This document shows positions 44,077 to 53,444 of a stretch of 64,000 bases of DNA, in pieces. The DNA comes from HGM04593 sp964470845 (lineage in GTDB: Bacteria > Bacteroidota > Bacteroidia > Bacteroidales > Bacteroidaceae). Made by a program: the position numbers and the translations under genes. The stretch covers positions 1 to 64,000 of the forward strand of contig CAYYEL010000004.1 in the NCBI GenBank assembly GCA_964470845.1, in the 5' to 3' direction. Below the pieces are notes generated by a model that searched no databases, had not been told where the DNA came from, and saw nothing but the letters and a program-made list of their open reading frames with translations. Within the stretch, counting starts at the first letter, position 1. The number at the start of each line of letters is the position of its first letter.

Positions 44077-44952
44077 TCACTCTTTAGGAAAAGTGCGAGC
44101 CGTAATGTGGAAACAAGCCTGTTTCTTCTCGTGCTTAATATAGCAGCAGCCTTGCAATTTAAGGTCGCGCAAAACCTCGGCAAGCACATTTTTCAGCACA
44201 CCTGTTTTATCAATCTCCTCGCCATACTCCGAAAAGAAGCGTTTGTAAGTAATATCTATTGTTGTTCCGAAGCAATGAGCCGAGTTTTTTGACGAATTTA
44301 CATTGTTACGCCCCAATCGCTTAACATCACTCTGCGTACGCAATACCGATGTAGCGATTATTTTGTGGGGTGAGAGATGTTTCATCACCAAAGAGTCCTG
44401 AAAATTCTCGCCGATGCGTTTAAGGAGTGCTGCCGCCTCGGGGACAAGGAAAGGAATCGAATGAGTAAGTTCATCTACAATGTAAGCATTAGTATCGTTT
44501 ATCTCGACCAACTCGCGTGTAGCCTTATGCACTGCCTCGCGATTATCCAGCGGCCCGATACCTATTTTGCGTGCTGCGGCAAGATGCGTATCATTAAGGT
44601 CGTTAAAGTATTTTCTTATACTTGCACCGCGCACCTTATGTTTAACCTCGGGGCGCTGCACGCGAGGAACATAGTTAAACACGTATGGTGGACGCTCCTC
44701 AACAACCTCAGACTGCGTCTCTGCCTCACTATCGCAGCTGCGAAGCGTAAAAAACAGTGCTATAGGCACTATAATAGTTGCTGACACTGCCCACATTGTT
44801 CGAGCCGACACACCGGCTACGCGTGGCAATGGGAGGCATTTTGCAAGCCTCACAATATCGCGCAACAGACGCTGCACGGCTATCCACAGAAGTTTAAAAT
44901 CGTCTTTTAGGTCGCGCAGTGCATCCTCTCTCCTATTATCCGAATTGTTCAT
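44077..44952 (-). CDS. DUF5715 protein with M15-like peptidase site
   Basis: A 291-aa protein. A basic cytoplasmic segment is followed by one transmembrane helix at about 52-70, so the main domain (about 110-291) is periplasmic. That domain shows SAHCFGTTIDI, with H226 and D233 in the HxxGxxxD pattern of M15 / VanY D-Ala-D-Ala carboxypeptidases, and H282 in CFHITAR at the third zinc-ligand position. SVLRTQSDVKRL near 202-213 resembles the family's substrate strand. Likely a peptidoglycan peptidase or binding protein; activity is inferred. A minus-strand TATCTTCG -7 box lies at 45008-45015. Confidence 0.75.
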   Translation of the reverse strand: MNNSDNRREDALRDLKDDFKLLWIAVQRLLRDIVRLAKCLPLPRVAGVSARTMWAVSATIIVPIALFFTLRSCDSEAETQSEVVEERPPYVFNYVPRVQRPEVKHKVRGASIRKYFNDLNDTHLAAARKIGIGPLDNREAVHKATRELVEINDTNAYIVDELTHSIPFLVPEAAALLKRIGENFQDSLVMKHLSPHKIIATSVLRTQSDVKRLGRNNVNSSKNSAHCFGTTIDITYKRFFSEYGEEIDKTGVLKNVLAEVLRDLKLQGCCYIKHEKKQACFHITARTFPKE

Positions 44953-45036
44953 TATTTATTTTGTGATTTGGTAGTTGTTTAAATTTCTAAAGAATATCTT
45001 TCTTGTGCGAAGATACAAAAAAAATTCTGACATTTT

Positions 45037-45136
45037 AGAAGCTGTTTGAATTTATATTGCCTATTTTATATATTCAAAAATGGCGGAACATACGGCTTTT
45101 ATAAGATAACATATTTTATAAATTCAAACAGTTTCT
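45037..45136. repeat. 100-bp inverted-repeat element (MITE-like)
   Basis: The element begins AGAAGCTGTTTGAATTTAT and ends with the inverse complement of AGAAACTGTTTGAATTTAT (one mismatch in 19), giving terminal inverted repeats around 62 AT-rich bases with no ORF. No clear target duplication is visible. Its right end includes the last base of the hydF stop codon. The ends match the 22491 and 34962 copies over AGAAGCTGTTT. Confidence 0.7.
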
Positions 45137-46326
45137 CAATAAACCACCCTATCCAATATGCCGGTAAGTGCCGCAATTGCAATTCCGTAATTTGTTATTG
45201 GGACATTTTGCGCCTTAGCCTGACGCACACGTAAAAGCACGTGCCGACGGGTGAACATACAAGCGCCACAATGTATAATTATGTCATACGATGATAAATC
45301 CTCGGGAAAATCGTTACCCGATACTATATCTATTGTGAGTGCATCGCCCAGACGTTTACGCAGCAGGCGCGGCAGTTTCACACGTCCTATATCCTCGTTC
45401 TGTGGAATATGCGAGCAGGCCTCGACGATAAGAATTTTTGCATCGTGGGGAAGGTTTATAAGAATATCGGCTGCTGCACGGAACGTCTCAATATCGCCTT
45501 TGTGGCGTGCCATAAGCACCGAAAAAGAGGTTAAACGCGTCTCGGGCGGGGTGAGTGCACGTACCTGCGCAAAAACCTGTGAGTCGGTTATTATAAGCGA
45601 TGGCGGTGCATTCAGCCCTGCAAGCATTTGTGGCAATTCTTCGGGAGCACAACAGAGTGCAAGACAATGTTTGTCGAGCAGATTACGCAGTGTCTGCACC
45701 TGTGGCTGTATCAATCGGCCTTTGGGCGCTTGTGCATCTTGTGGCATTACAAGCACCACTGTATCGCCTGCCTTGACAAGCGTATGTGTTATATCTTCGA
45801 CATTATCGTCGAGTTTATATATTTGCGCAATGTGTTCGAGAAGTGCCTCAATGCCACTACCCTCGCGCGACGACACGGGCAACACCTCGCAGCCGAGAGT
45901 TTTGCTCCACAAGGGCAAAAGATTTTTATCGCAGTTGTCGTATTTTCCTAAAAGAAAAATTACAGGAATCCCCGATTTTTCAAATCGCTGCTTCCACTGT
46001 AACTCGAATCTTGTATCATCAATATTGTCCGATAGCAGCATTATGGCAAGGTCGATGCGACGGGCTGCCGCTTCGGTGCGTCCGACACGAAGCGATCCAA
46101 GCTCGCCGGCATCGTCGTATCCGGCAGTGTCGCCAATGACGGCAGCCCCCACTCCCGGCAACTCGATATTTTTCCACACGGTATCGGTTGTTGTTCCTGC
46201 ATAGTCGCTCACGATTGAGACATCCTGACGGGCTATCGCATTTACAAGGCTCGACTTTCCGGCGTTTCGACGACCGAAAATTGCAATATGATAGCGTTGG
46301 GCACGAGGTGTGTTGCTCATAGTCAT
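45136..46326 (-). CDS. hydF: [FeFe]-hydrogenase maturation GTPase
   Basis: A 396-aa scaffold/GTPase on which the 2Fe subcluster of the H-cluster is assembled. The G domain has the P-loop GRRNAGKSSLVNA (about 18-30), GDTAGYDD and GKYDNCDK. The C-terminal part keeps the Fe-S ligands CSHIP and HCGACMF, separated by about 50 residues. It is downstream of hydG by 27 bp. A MITE-like element abuts its stop codon without obvious truncation of the protein. Confidence 0.95.
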   Translation of the reverse strand: MTMSNTPRAQRYHIAIFGRRNAGKSSLVNAIARQDVSIVSDYAGTTTDTVWKNIELPGVGAAVIGDTAGYDDAGELGSLRVGRTEAAARRIDLAIMLLSDNIDDTRFELQWKQRFEKSGIPVIFLLGKYDNCDKNLLPLWSKTLGCEVLPVSSREGSGIEALLEHIAQIYKLDDNVEDITHTLVKAGDTVVLVMPQDAQAPKGRLIQPQVQTLRNLLDKHCLALCCAPEELPQMLAGLNAPPSLIITDSQVFAQVRALTPPETRLTSFSVLMARHKGDIETFRAAADILINLPHDAKILIVEACSHIPQNEDIGRVKLPRLLRKRLGDALTIDIVSGNDFPEDLSSYDIIIHCGACMFTRRHVLLRVRQAKAQNVPITNYGIAIAALTGILDRVVY

Positions 46327-46353
46327 CTTAATAATTTAAAAATGCCGTAATAT

Positions 46354-47772
46354 TCAGAATCGAAAATCACGCTCGCCATTCTCTATTGCGTCGAGATATT
46401 TCGAGGCTGTGGCACGTGCACGTTCATTGGGAATATCGTCCAAAAGACGCTTTATCATAGCCTCGCACTTTTCGCGTACAGAGGGTGATGCGTAGTCGTG
46501 CATATACTCTTTGAGTGTCAACAGAGCGTTGGGCAGACAACAATTGGCTATCTGTCCGCTCTTGAGCAACGACATAAAGCGGTCGCCTGTGCGTCCCTCG
46601 CGGTAGCAGGCCGTACAGAAACTGGGGATATGGTCGAGGTCGAGCAGCCAGCCGACAACCTCGTCAAGGGAGCGGTGGTCGGCAACATCGAATTGTGCTG
46701 AATTTTCCTCGATGCTCTCCTCGTGAACATATCCGCCGACACTTGTGCGCGAACCGCCGCTTATCTGCGAAATTCCAAGTTCGAGCAATCTTGCGCGACA
46801 CTTTTCGCTCTCGCGTGTCGATATTATCATTCCTGTGTAAGGAACAGCAATGCGTGTTATTGCAACTATACGGAAGAATATATCATCGGGCACCGCATTT
46901 TTAAAATCGGCTGTATCAATATCATCGGCCATACACAGACGCGGCACACTTATTGTGTGCGGGCCTACACCGTATGTAGCCTCCAAGTGCTCGGCGTGCA
47001 TAAGCAGGCCTACAAAATCGTAACGATAGGTCTCAAGACCGAAAAGCACTCCAATACCCACGTCGTCTATTCCACCCTGCATTGCGCGATCCATTGCCTC
47101 GGTGTGATAAGCATAGTCGCTTTTCGGGCCGGTTGGGTGCAAAGCCTCGTAATTGGCCTTATTGTATGTCTCTTGAAACAATATGTATGTGCCGATGCCC
47201 GCATCGCGCAAACGACGATAATTCTCGACCGTTGTCGCAGCAATATTCACATTCACACGACGTATAGCGCCATTTTTGTGTTTTATGCTGTAAATAGTCT
47301 TAATGCTTTCCAAAATATACTCTATTGGATTCTGAAGCGGATGTTCGCCGGCTTCAAGGGCCAAGCGTTTGTGTCCCATATTTTGCAAAGCAACGACCTC
47401 GGCGCGTATCTCCTCTTGCGAGAGTTTCTTGCGACGTATGGTTTTATTTTTGGCGTGATAAGGGCAATAGACGCAACCATTGACACAATAATTCGACAGG
47501 TACAGTGGTGCAAACATTACTATTCTGTTGCCATAAAAGCGATGCTTTATATCGCGTGCAAGGGCGAACATTTCCTCTATCAGGTCGCTTTGATTGCATT
47601 CGAGAAGCACGGCAGCCTCGCGGTGGTTGATGCCTTTACACTCCCGCGCTTTGTCGAGTATCGATTTTATCAGTTCGCGATTATCTTTATTTTGTGCGGC
47701 ATACTGCATTGTATCGCGTATCTCGCTGTCGCAAATAAATTCTTGAGCTATTGTCGATTTTACGTTATACAT
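46354..47772 (-). CDS. hydG: [FeFe]-hydrogenase maturase, tyrosine lyase
   Basis: A 472-aa radical-SAM enzyme that cleaves tyrosine to supply CO and cyanide for the H-cluster. The radical-SAM cluster motif Cx3Cx2C is NYCVNGCVYCPYH (about 96-108). The C-terminal second cluster is FCTACYREG followed by ANCCLPNALLT, the extension that separates HydG from ThiH. It is 16 bp downstream of hydE in one operon. Confidence 0.96.
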   Translation of the reverse strand: MYNVKSTIAQEFICDSEIRDTMQYAAQNKDNRELIKSILDKARECKGINHREAAVLLECNQSDLIEEMFALARDIKHRFYGNRIVMFAPLYLSNYCVNGCVYCPYHAKNKTIRRKKLSQEEIRAEVVALQNMGHKRLALEAGEHPLQNPIEYILESIKTIYSIKHKNGAIRRVNVNIAATTVENYRRLRDAGIGTYILFQETYNKANYEALHPTGPKSDYAYHTEAMDRAMQGGIDDVGIGVLFGLETYRYDFVGLLMHAEHLEATYGVGPHTISVPRLCMADDIDTADFKNAVPDDIFFRIVAITRIAVPYTGMIISTRESEKCRARLLELGISQISGGSRTSVGGYVHEESIEENSAQFDVADHRSLDEVVGWLLDLDHIPSFCTACYREGRTGDRFMSLLKSGQIANCCLPNALLTLKEYMHDYASPSVREKCEAMIKRLLDDIPNERARATASKYLDAIENGERDFRF

Positions 47773-47788
47773 ATTTTTCTTTTGTTAT

Positions 47789-48835
47789 TCATTTATAGTC
47801 GCCACGGGCAAAGTTAATGTGGTAGCCTATGGCTGCGAGCTGTTTTTCGAGTGTATCAAGTTCTTGGGCCGACTCGCACCCCCAACTTTTTTTTCCATCG
47901 TAGATACTATATTTGTTCCGGACGTTACCGGGCGAGAGATTGGGCATAACAACATTAGCACCTGCAAGAATTGCTCGTTCCCTGCCCTTATCGTCTATCG
48001 TTGCAAGAGCCGTTGTAGCCGGAATAAGAGCTTTCGGAAAGCGCAATCGCAACAAAGATACGACAAGAATCGTAAAATCGACCACCCCCCGCGGAAAATG
48101 TTCAAACGGAGTGTTCTTGGCCGGAATAAACGGCCCTACCCCAATCATCTGCGGCTGTAAGTCGTCGAGATACAGAAAATCGTCTATTATATGTTCAATT
48201 GTCTGATGCGGCGAGCCTATCATCATTCCACTACCCGTCTGGAAACCAAGTTCTTTAAGCGTGCGCAGGCACTCTCGGCGATTTTCGGCACTCATATTGC
48301 CGGGATGCAGGAAGGCATAATGCTCGTCGTTGCGCGTCTCGTGTCTGAGCAGATAGCGGTCGGCGCCTGCCTCGCGCATTGCACGATAGCCGTCGGCACT
48401 GCGCTCACCCACCGACAATGTTACAGCCTTGTCGGGGTAACGCTCTTTTATCGAGCGCACGACATCTGCAATCCAAGCATCATCCTGCCGAGCATCCTCG
48501 CCTCCTTGTAATACAAAAGTATTGAATCCCAATGAGTCGCCCACACAGCAACAGTCAAGAATCTCCTCTTTTGTCAAACGATAGCGCAGCGCCTTGCGGT
48601 TACTGCATCTGAGGCCACAATACAGACAGTTGTTGCGGCAAAATGAGCTTATCTCGATAAGGCCTCGAATAAAAACACCCCGTCCGAAGTTCTCGACAGC
48701 CACGCTTGCAGCCCGACATCTGATAAAATCAGAAGCATCTTTATTATCGGCCGAAGCAAGCAACAAATGCCACTCGGAACGCTCCATAGGCTCTCCGGAA
48801 AGCAGTTTTTCTATTATACTATATAGTTTTTTCAA
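47789..48835 (-). CDS. hydE: [FeFe]-hydrogenase maturase, radical SAM
   Basis: A radical-SAM enzyme for synthesis of the H-cluster dithiomethylamine ligand. The SAM-cluster motif is SSFCRNNCLYCGLR. No ATG precedes the conserved N-terminal helix. The frame opens at TTG 48865, but a TTG at 48835 (giving MKKLYSIIEKLL, 348 aa) fits better. The promoter at 48879-48909 would leave only about 7 nt of leader for the earlier start, and a small GTGAG/CTCAC hairpin covers it. It is first in hydE-hydG-hydF, divergent from the hydrogenase gene. Confidence 0.92.
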   Translation of the reverse strand: MKKLYSIIEKLLSGEPMERSEWHLLLASADNKDASDFIRCRAASVAVENFGRGVFIRGLIEISSFCRNNCLYCGLRCSNRKALRYRLTKEEILDCCCVGDSLGFNTFVLQGGEDARQDDAWIADVVRSIKERYPDKAVTLSVGERSADGYRAMREAGADRYLLRHETRNDEHYAFLHPGNMSAENRRECLRTLKELGFQTGSGMMIGSPHQTIEHIIDDFLYLDDLQPQMIGVGPFIPAKNTPFEHFPRGVVDFTILVVSLLRLRFPKALIPATTALATIDDKGRERAILAGANVVMPNLSPGNVRNKYSIYDGKKSWGCESAQELDTLEKQLAAIGYHINFARGDYK

Positions 48836-48878
48836 AATAGTGCTACATAAAAAAGGAGTGAGCAATACTCACACCTTG

Positions 48879-48909
48879 CAAAAGTACAAAATTGCAATCA
48901 ACGCACAAA
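48879..48909 (-). promoter_or_regulatory. Promoter of hydEGF
   Basis: Minus-strand TTTG (48906-48909), a 19-nt spacer, then TACTTTTG (48879-48886). This is a full match to the Bacteroidota TTTG-N19-TAnnTTTG promoter, divergent from the hydrogenase promoter. Confidence 0.75.
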
Positions 48910-49055
48910 GAAGCAACCCGAAAAAAACCTCACACAACTTTGTGTCGGACACATTATCTCACAAACTGAATCACAAAAACAGCCCATAGAGCAATATTAT
49001 AATGTAGAAACGATAAAATAAACATTCTTTTAATATATTTTATATATTTTTTCAT

Positions 49056-49063
49056 TATCTTTG
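49056..49063 (+). promoter_or_regulatory. -7 box of the [FeFe]-hydrogenase gene
   Basis: TATCTTTG about 59 nt before the hydrogenase ATG, following a T/A-rich stretch. No -33 TTTG at the expected spacing. Confidence 0.5.
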
Positions 49064-49121
49064 CCCTATCGCGAAAAAAAATTAGAACCGACACCAATAA
49101 AAACCAAAGAAGAACAAAACT

Positions 49122-50561
49122 ATGGCATACAACAACAATGTTATGTTTGTAAGATACCAACTTCTTGCAAGATTGGTAAAAATGTGGAAAAAGGATGAGC
49201 TTTTGGGTAACATCGACAAAATGCTTATGGAGATGTACCCCCGCAAGCGCAGTCCCAAAGGCCGTTGCTGCATCTACAAAGAGCGTGCAGTAATGAAATA
49301 CAAGACAATGGCAATGCTGGGCTTTGATATGAGCGACGAGGTTGACGAGGGCGAGCGTCTGAGCAGCTACGTACAACGTATGCTCGACCGTGATATGCCC
49401 GACAACGAGCGCGGAATACTCAGTGTAATGGACGAGGCCTGCTCGTCGTGTGTAAAAATAAACTACGAGATTACCCATCTGTGTCGCGGTTGCGTTGCAC
49501 GTCCCTGTTACACCAACTGCCCCAAGGATGCTATCACATACGACCGCGAGGGCAAGGCGCACATCGACCACGAGAAATGTATCAGCTGCGGAAAGTGCCA
49601 TCAAGCCTGCCCCTATCACGCAATTGTATATATGCCTGTTCCCTGCGAAGAGGCCTGCCCCGTAAAGGCAATCTCGAAAGACGAATATGGCATTGAGCAC
49701 ATCGACCCCGACAAATGTATCTACTGCGGTAAGTGCCTAAACGCCTGCCCCTTTGGAGCAATTTTCGACCAATGCACTGTATTCGACGTACTCAAGCGCA
49801 TAAAAGCCGGTAAGAAAGTCATTGCAATGGTAGCCCCCGCCGTGCTTGCACAGTTTGGCAAGCCCATTGAGCAAGTATATGGTGCGTTCAAGGCGCTTGG
49901 TTTTACCGACGTAATTGAGGTTGCCGTTGGTGCCGAGGAGACCACACGTCGCGAGTCGGCCGAGTTTGTCGAGCGTATGGAAGAGGGTGAGCCCTTTATG
50001 ACAACAAGCTGTTGCCCTGCATACGTCAACCTTGCACGCAAACACATACCCGACCTTATCAAATACGTATCGACAACCGCATCACCTATGGTATATACCT
50101 CGCAATACGCACGCGAGAAACACCCCAACGGCATAAATGTATTTATTGCCCCCTGCGCATCTAAAAAAGCCGAGTGCCGCGAGTATGACACAGTTGACTT
50201 TGTACTGACCTTCCGCGAGGTAGAGGCCGTGCTCGAAGGAATGGATATAAGCATCGACAATTGTCAGCCCTACACACCCGACGAGACTGCGGGCAAAGAT
50301 GCTCACGGATTCGCAAAGACCGGTGGTGTGTTCACAGCCGTACAGAACCATCTGGATGCAAAAGACCTTCAAGGCCTTGTAATTGCCGACATTAACAAAA
50401 AGAACATCGCCCTGCTGAAAGCCTACGCCAAGACAGGCAAATGCCCCGGCAAGATGGTCGAAGTAATGTCGTGCCCCGGCGGCTGTATAACAGGCCCGTG
50501 CGCCTGCTCCGAGAACGGCGAGGCCAACCGCCGCTTCGACGCCGAGATTAAGAAAAAATAA
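49122..50561 (+). CDS. Monomeric [FeFe]-hydrogenase, probably group B
   Basis: A 479-aa cytoplasmic hydrogenase. A unique N-terminal region (1-105) contains a helix and CC at 49-50. A cysteine-rich block follows with CRGCVARPCYTNCP (121-134), CISCGKCHQACP (153-164), CEEACP (175-180) and CIYCGKCLNACP (199-210), enough for at least three [4Fe-4S] clusters. H-cluster motifs are TSCCPAY (295-301), PCASKKAE (344-351) and MSCPGGCITGPC near the C-terminus. The L2 motif lacks the usual Met before PC (it is APC), as in group B enzymes of gut Bacteroidota. It has no NuoE/NuoF-type partner, so ferredoxin is the likely electron partner. Its maturases are divergently encoded. Confidence 0.93.
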   Translation: MAYNNNVMFVRYQLLARLVKMWKKDELLGNIDKMLMEMYPRKRSPKGRCCIYKERAVMKYKTMAMLGFDMSDEVDEGERLSSYVQRMLDRDMPDNERGILSVMDEACSSCVKINYEITHLCRGCVARPCYTNCPKDAITYDREGKAHIDHEKCISCGKCHQACPYHAIVYMPVPCEEACPVKAISKDEYGIEHIDPDKCIYCGKCLNACPFGAIFDQCTVFDVLKRIKAGKKVIAMVAPAVLAQFGKPIEQVYGAFKALGFTDVIEVAVGAEETTRRESAEFVERMEEGEPFMTTSCCPAYVNLARKHIPDLIKYVSTTASPMVYTSQYAREKHPNGINVFIAPCASKKAECREYDTVDFVLTFREVEAVLEGMDISIDNCQPYTPDETAGKDAHGFAKTGGVFTAVQNHLDAKDLQGLVIADINKKNIALLKAYAKTGKCPGKMVEVMSCPGGCITGPCACSENGEANRRFDAEIKKK

Positions 50562-50582
50562 ATATTTACATAAAAAACAGCA

Positions 50583-50617
50583 AAATAGGATGTGCCATAT
50601 AACAGCACATCCTATTT
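50583..50617 (+). terminator. Terminator of the hydrogenase gene
   Basis: A 13-bp perfect stem AAATAGGATGTGC / GCACATCCTATTT with a 9-nt loop, 21 bp past the stop codon. Confidence 0.8.
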
Positions 50618-50686
50618 ACATTTAAACGCCCAATAACATAATAATAATGCCATTATAATATATAATCCACCAACAAAGGGCTAATA

Positions 50687-50718
50687 TTTGGACAAAAAAA
50701 AATATTTGACTATCTTCG
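50687..50718 (+). promoter_or_regulatory. Promoter of the phoH operon
   Basis: TTTG (50687-50690), a 20-nt spacer, then TATCTTCG (50711-50718). One mismatch to the -7 consensus. It lies about 50 nt before the phoH start. Confidence 0.65.
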
Positions 50719-50769
50719 CACAAATAAACCAACACCTAAACGTCTCGACACATAAAGCATATACTTTAA

Positions 50770-51726
50770 ATGATTGAACGACACATAATTCTCGAAGGCA
50801 TAGACCCCGCATCGTTCTATGGGGCAAACAACGTACATCTTCAGATGCTGAAAAAACTGCATCCGAAACTGCGTATAGTGGCACGCGACAACATAATAAA
50901 AGTAATGGGCGACGACGAAGAGATTGAGCGTTTCAACAAAGTAGTCGAGCTATTGAGCCTGCACTGTACAAAATACAACAGCATAAACGAAGAGGCCATA
51001 ATAGACGCAGTCAACGGCAAGCGTACAGACAAGGGCACCGACAGCAATGTAATTGTATATAATGTAAACGGACGTCCAATATACCCACGCAGCGAGAATC
51101 AGTGTCGCTTGGTACAGGAATTCTCAAAAAACGATATGCTGTTTGCCGTGGGCCCCGCCGGTTCGGGAAAGACCTACACTGCAATTGCGCTTGCAGTGCG
51201 TGCACTGAAGAACCGCGAGGTAAGAAAAATAATCCTTAGTCGTCCGGCCGTCGAAGCAGGCGAAAAGCTCGGCTTTCTGCCCGGAGATATGCGCGAAAAG
51301 ATAGACCCCTATCTGCAACCACTGTACGACGCCCTCGAAGATATGATTCCTATGGCCAAGCTCAAAGAGTATATGGACACAAATGTAATTCAGATAGCCC
51401 CGTTGGCCTTTATGCGCGGTCGCACACTGAACGACGCAATCGTAATCCTCGACGAGGCACAGAACACGACCCCTCAGCAGATAAAAATGTTCCTCACCCG
51501 AATGGGCAGTAACACAAAAATGATAATCACGGGCGACCTTACACAAATTGACCTTCCGCAGCGTCAGGCATCGGGACTTATTCAAGCGTTACACATTCTT
51601 AAAGATGTACCGGGAATAGGATTCATCACACTTGGCAAAAAAGACATTGTACGCCACAAATTAGTAACAAGAATAGTCGAGGCCTATGATGCCTATGACA
51701 AAGAGAAAGAAAATAATAATAATTAA
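50770..51726 (+). CDS. phoH: PhoH-like ATPase
   Basis: A 318-aa cytoplasmic P-loop ATPase of the PhoH (PhoH-L) family. The Walker A motif is VGPAGSGKTYTA (127-138) and Walker B is VILDEAQN. An N-terminal KH-like region (about 20-90) suggests RNA binding. Relatives are linked to RNA metabolism with YbeY/YbeZ; the exact role is unsettled. It is first in an operon with purC and aroE. Confidence 0.92.
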   Translation: MIERHIILEGIDPASFYGANNVHLQMLKKLHPKLRIVARDNIIKVMGDDEEIERFNKVVELLSLHCTKYNSINEEAIIDAVNGKRTDKGTDSNVIVYNVNGRPIYPRSENQCRLVQEFSKNDMLFAVGPAGSGKTYTAIALAVRALKNREVRKIILSRPAVEAGEKLGFLPGDMREKIDPYLQPLYDALEDMIPMAKLKEYMDTNVIQIAPLAFMRGRTLNDAIVILDEAQNTTPQQIKMFLTRMGSNTKMIITGDLTQIDLPQRQASGLIQALHILKDVPGIGFITLGKKDIVRHKLVTRIVEAYDAYDKEKENNNN

Positions 51727-51739
51727 AATAGATACAACA

Positions 51740-52681
51740 ATGGCAAAAGCATTAACAAACACCGAGTTTAAATTCGAGAAACAAAAGAGCGTATATCACG
51801 GCAAAGTGCGCGACGTATATGACATTGACGACGACAAGCTGGTAATGGTTGCAACCGACCGTATCTCGGCATTTGACGTTGTACTGCCCAAAGGAATTCC
51901 CTTCAAGGGTCAGGTGCTCAACCAGATAGCAGCAACATTCCTTGATGCAACAGCCGACATTGTCCCCAACTGGAAGCTGGCAACTCCCGACCCTATGGTA
52001 ACAGTGGGCCTTAAATGCGAAGGATTCCGCGTCGAGATGATTATCCGCGGTTATCTCACCGGCAGCGCTTGGCGCGAATATAAGAACGGTTGCCGCAACC
52101 TATGCGGAGTAACACTGCCCGAGGGAATGCGCGAGAACGAGAAATTCCCCACCCCCATCATCACCCCCACAACAAAAGCCGATACAGGGCACGACGAGAA
52201 TATCTCAAAAGAGGAGATTATTGCACAAGGCATCGTAAGCCGCGAGGACTACGAGCAGTTAGAGAAATACACCTATGCACTCTTTGAGCGCGGCAGCAAG
52301 ATGGCAGCCGAGAAAGGGCTCATTCTTGTTGACACAAAATATGAATTTGGAAAAAGAGACGGAAAAATCTACCTTATCGACGAGATTCACACACCCGACT
52401 CATCACGTTATTTCTATGCCGAGGGCTACAACGAGAAATTCGAGAAGGGCGAGCCTCAGAAACAGTTGTCAAAGGAATTTGTTCGTCAGTGGCTCATAGA
52501 GAATGGCTTTATGGGACGCGAGGGCGAGCAAGTACCCCAAATGAGCGACGAGTATGTCAACAGCGTATCGGAGCGATACATCGAGCTCTACGAGCACATT
52601 GTAGGACAACCCTTCGTAAAGGCAGACACCGAGAATCTGCACGAGCGCATCGAGAAAAACATTGCAGCCTATCTGGGATAA
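51740..52681 (+). CDS. purC: SAICAR synthetase
   Basis: A 313-aa enzyme joining CAIR to aspartate in purine synthesis. The start chosen is the ATG of MAKALTNTEF, 13 bp after phoH; the longer open frame overlaps phoH. Blocks seen: KVRDVYDIDDDKLVMVATDRISAFDVVLP, GYLTGSAWREY and the LVDTKYEFG / LIDEIHTPDSSRY strands. Length fits the long purC type. Confidence 0.96.
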   Translation: MAKALTNTEFKFEKQKSVYHGKVRDVYDIDDDKLVMVATDRISAFDVVLPKGIPFKGQVLNQIAATFLDATADIVPNWKLATPDPMVTVGLKCEGFRVEMIIRGYLTGSAWREYKNGCRNLCGVTLPEGMRENEKFPTPIITPTTKADTGHDENISKEEIIAQGIVSREDYEQLEKYTYALFERGSKMAAEKGLILVDTKYEFGKRDGKIYLIDEIHTPDSSRYFYAEGYNEKFEKGEPQKQLSKEFVRQWLIENGFMGREGEQVPQMSDEYVNSVSERYIELYEHIVGQPFVKADTENLHERIEKNIAAYLG

Positions 52682-52688
52682 AAAACCA

Positions 52689-53438
52689 ATGAAAAAAGAG
52701 TTTGGAATAATAGGCTACCCCTTGCATCAATCGGCCTCACCTGCATTCTTCAACAAGAAGTTTGCAGATGAGGGCATTGACGCCCGTTACCTCCCATTTG
52801 AGATTGCCGACATTAACGAGCTTCCACGAATTTTAGACGAGCACAAACAGTTGTGCGGATTCAACGTAACAATACCCTACAAATTAGAGGTAATGAAATT
52901 CTTAGAAGCAATGAGCGACGAAGCAAAGGGGATTATGGCCGTAAATGTGGTAAAAGTAACACACGACAACGAGGGAAAGGCCCATCTGACAGGATACAAT
53001 AGCGACGTAATAGGCTTTACTCGCTCCCTTGAACCGCTGACAAGAGGCAAGCACACAAAGGCCCTTATATTGGGCACAGGAGGCGTTTCAAAAGCCGTAG
53101 CCTACTCGTTACACTCGTTGGGCATCGACTATCTCCTTGTATCGCGCACACGAAGCGACAGCACAATCTCGTACAGCGATATAAGCCCCGAGATTATGCA
53201 CACGCACACACTTATTATCAATTGCACCCCATTGGGAATGGTGGGCCACGGGATTGACCAATGCCCCGACATCCCCTACACACTATTAACAGACAGACAC
53301 CTTCTATACGACGTTGTCTATAACCCCGAAGAGACACTTTTCCTGAAAAAAGGCGTCGAGCGCGGAGCAGCCACAAAAAGCGGATACGAGATGTGGTATC
53401 TGCAAGCGCTTGCATCGTGGGAAATTTGGAACAGTTAA
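52689..53438 (+). CDS. aroE: Shikimate dehydrogenase
   Basis: A 249-aa NADPH-dependent enzyme of aromatic amino acid synthesis, from the ATG of MKKEFGIIGYP (7 bp after purC). The substrate side shows PLHQSASPAFFN and the catalytic Lys in FNVTIPYKLEV. The nucleotide side shows ILGTGGVSKAVAYSL. The C-terminal GYEMWYLQALASWEIW is typical. It is followed by a frameshifted sulfatase gene after 6 bp. Confidence 0.94.
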   Translation: MKKEFGIIGYPLHQSASPAFFNKKFADEGIDARYLPFEIADINELPRILDEHKQLCGFNVTIPYKLEVMKFLEAMSDEAKGIMAVNVVKVTHDNEGKAHLTGYNSDVIGFTRSLEPLTRGKHTKALILGTGGVSKAVAYSLHSLGIDYLLVSRTRSDSTISYSDISPEIMHTHTLIINCTPLGMVGHGIDQCPDIPYTLLTDRHLLYDVVYNPEETLFLKKGVERGAATKSGYEMWYLQALASWEIWNS

Positions 53439-53444
53439 GAGTAT

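Noticed and set aside
46723..47817. 364-codon plus-strand ORF opposite hydG
   Set aside because: hydG on the other strand has all its diagnostic motifs; the opposite frame has none.
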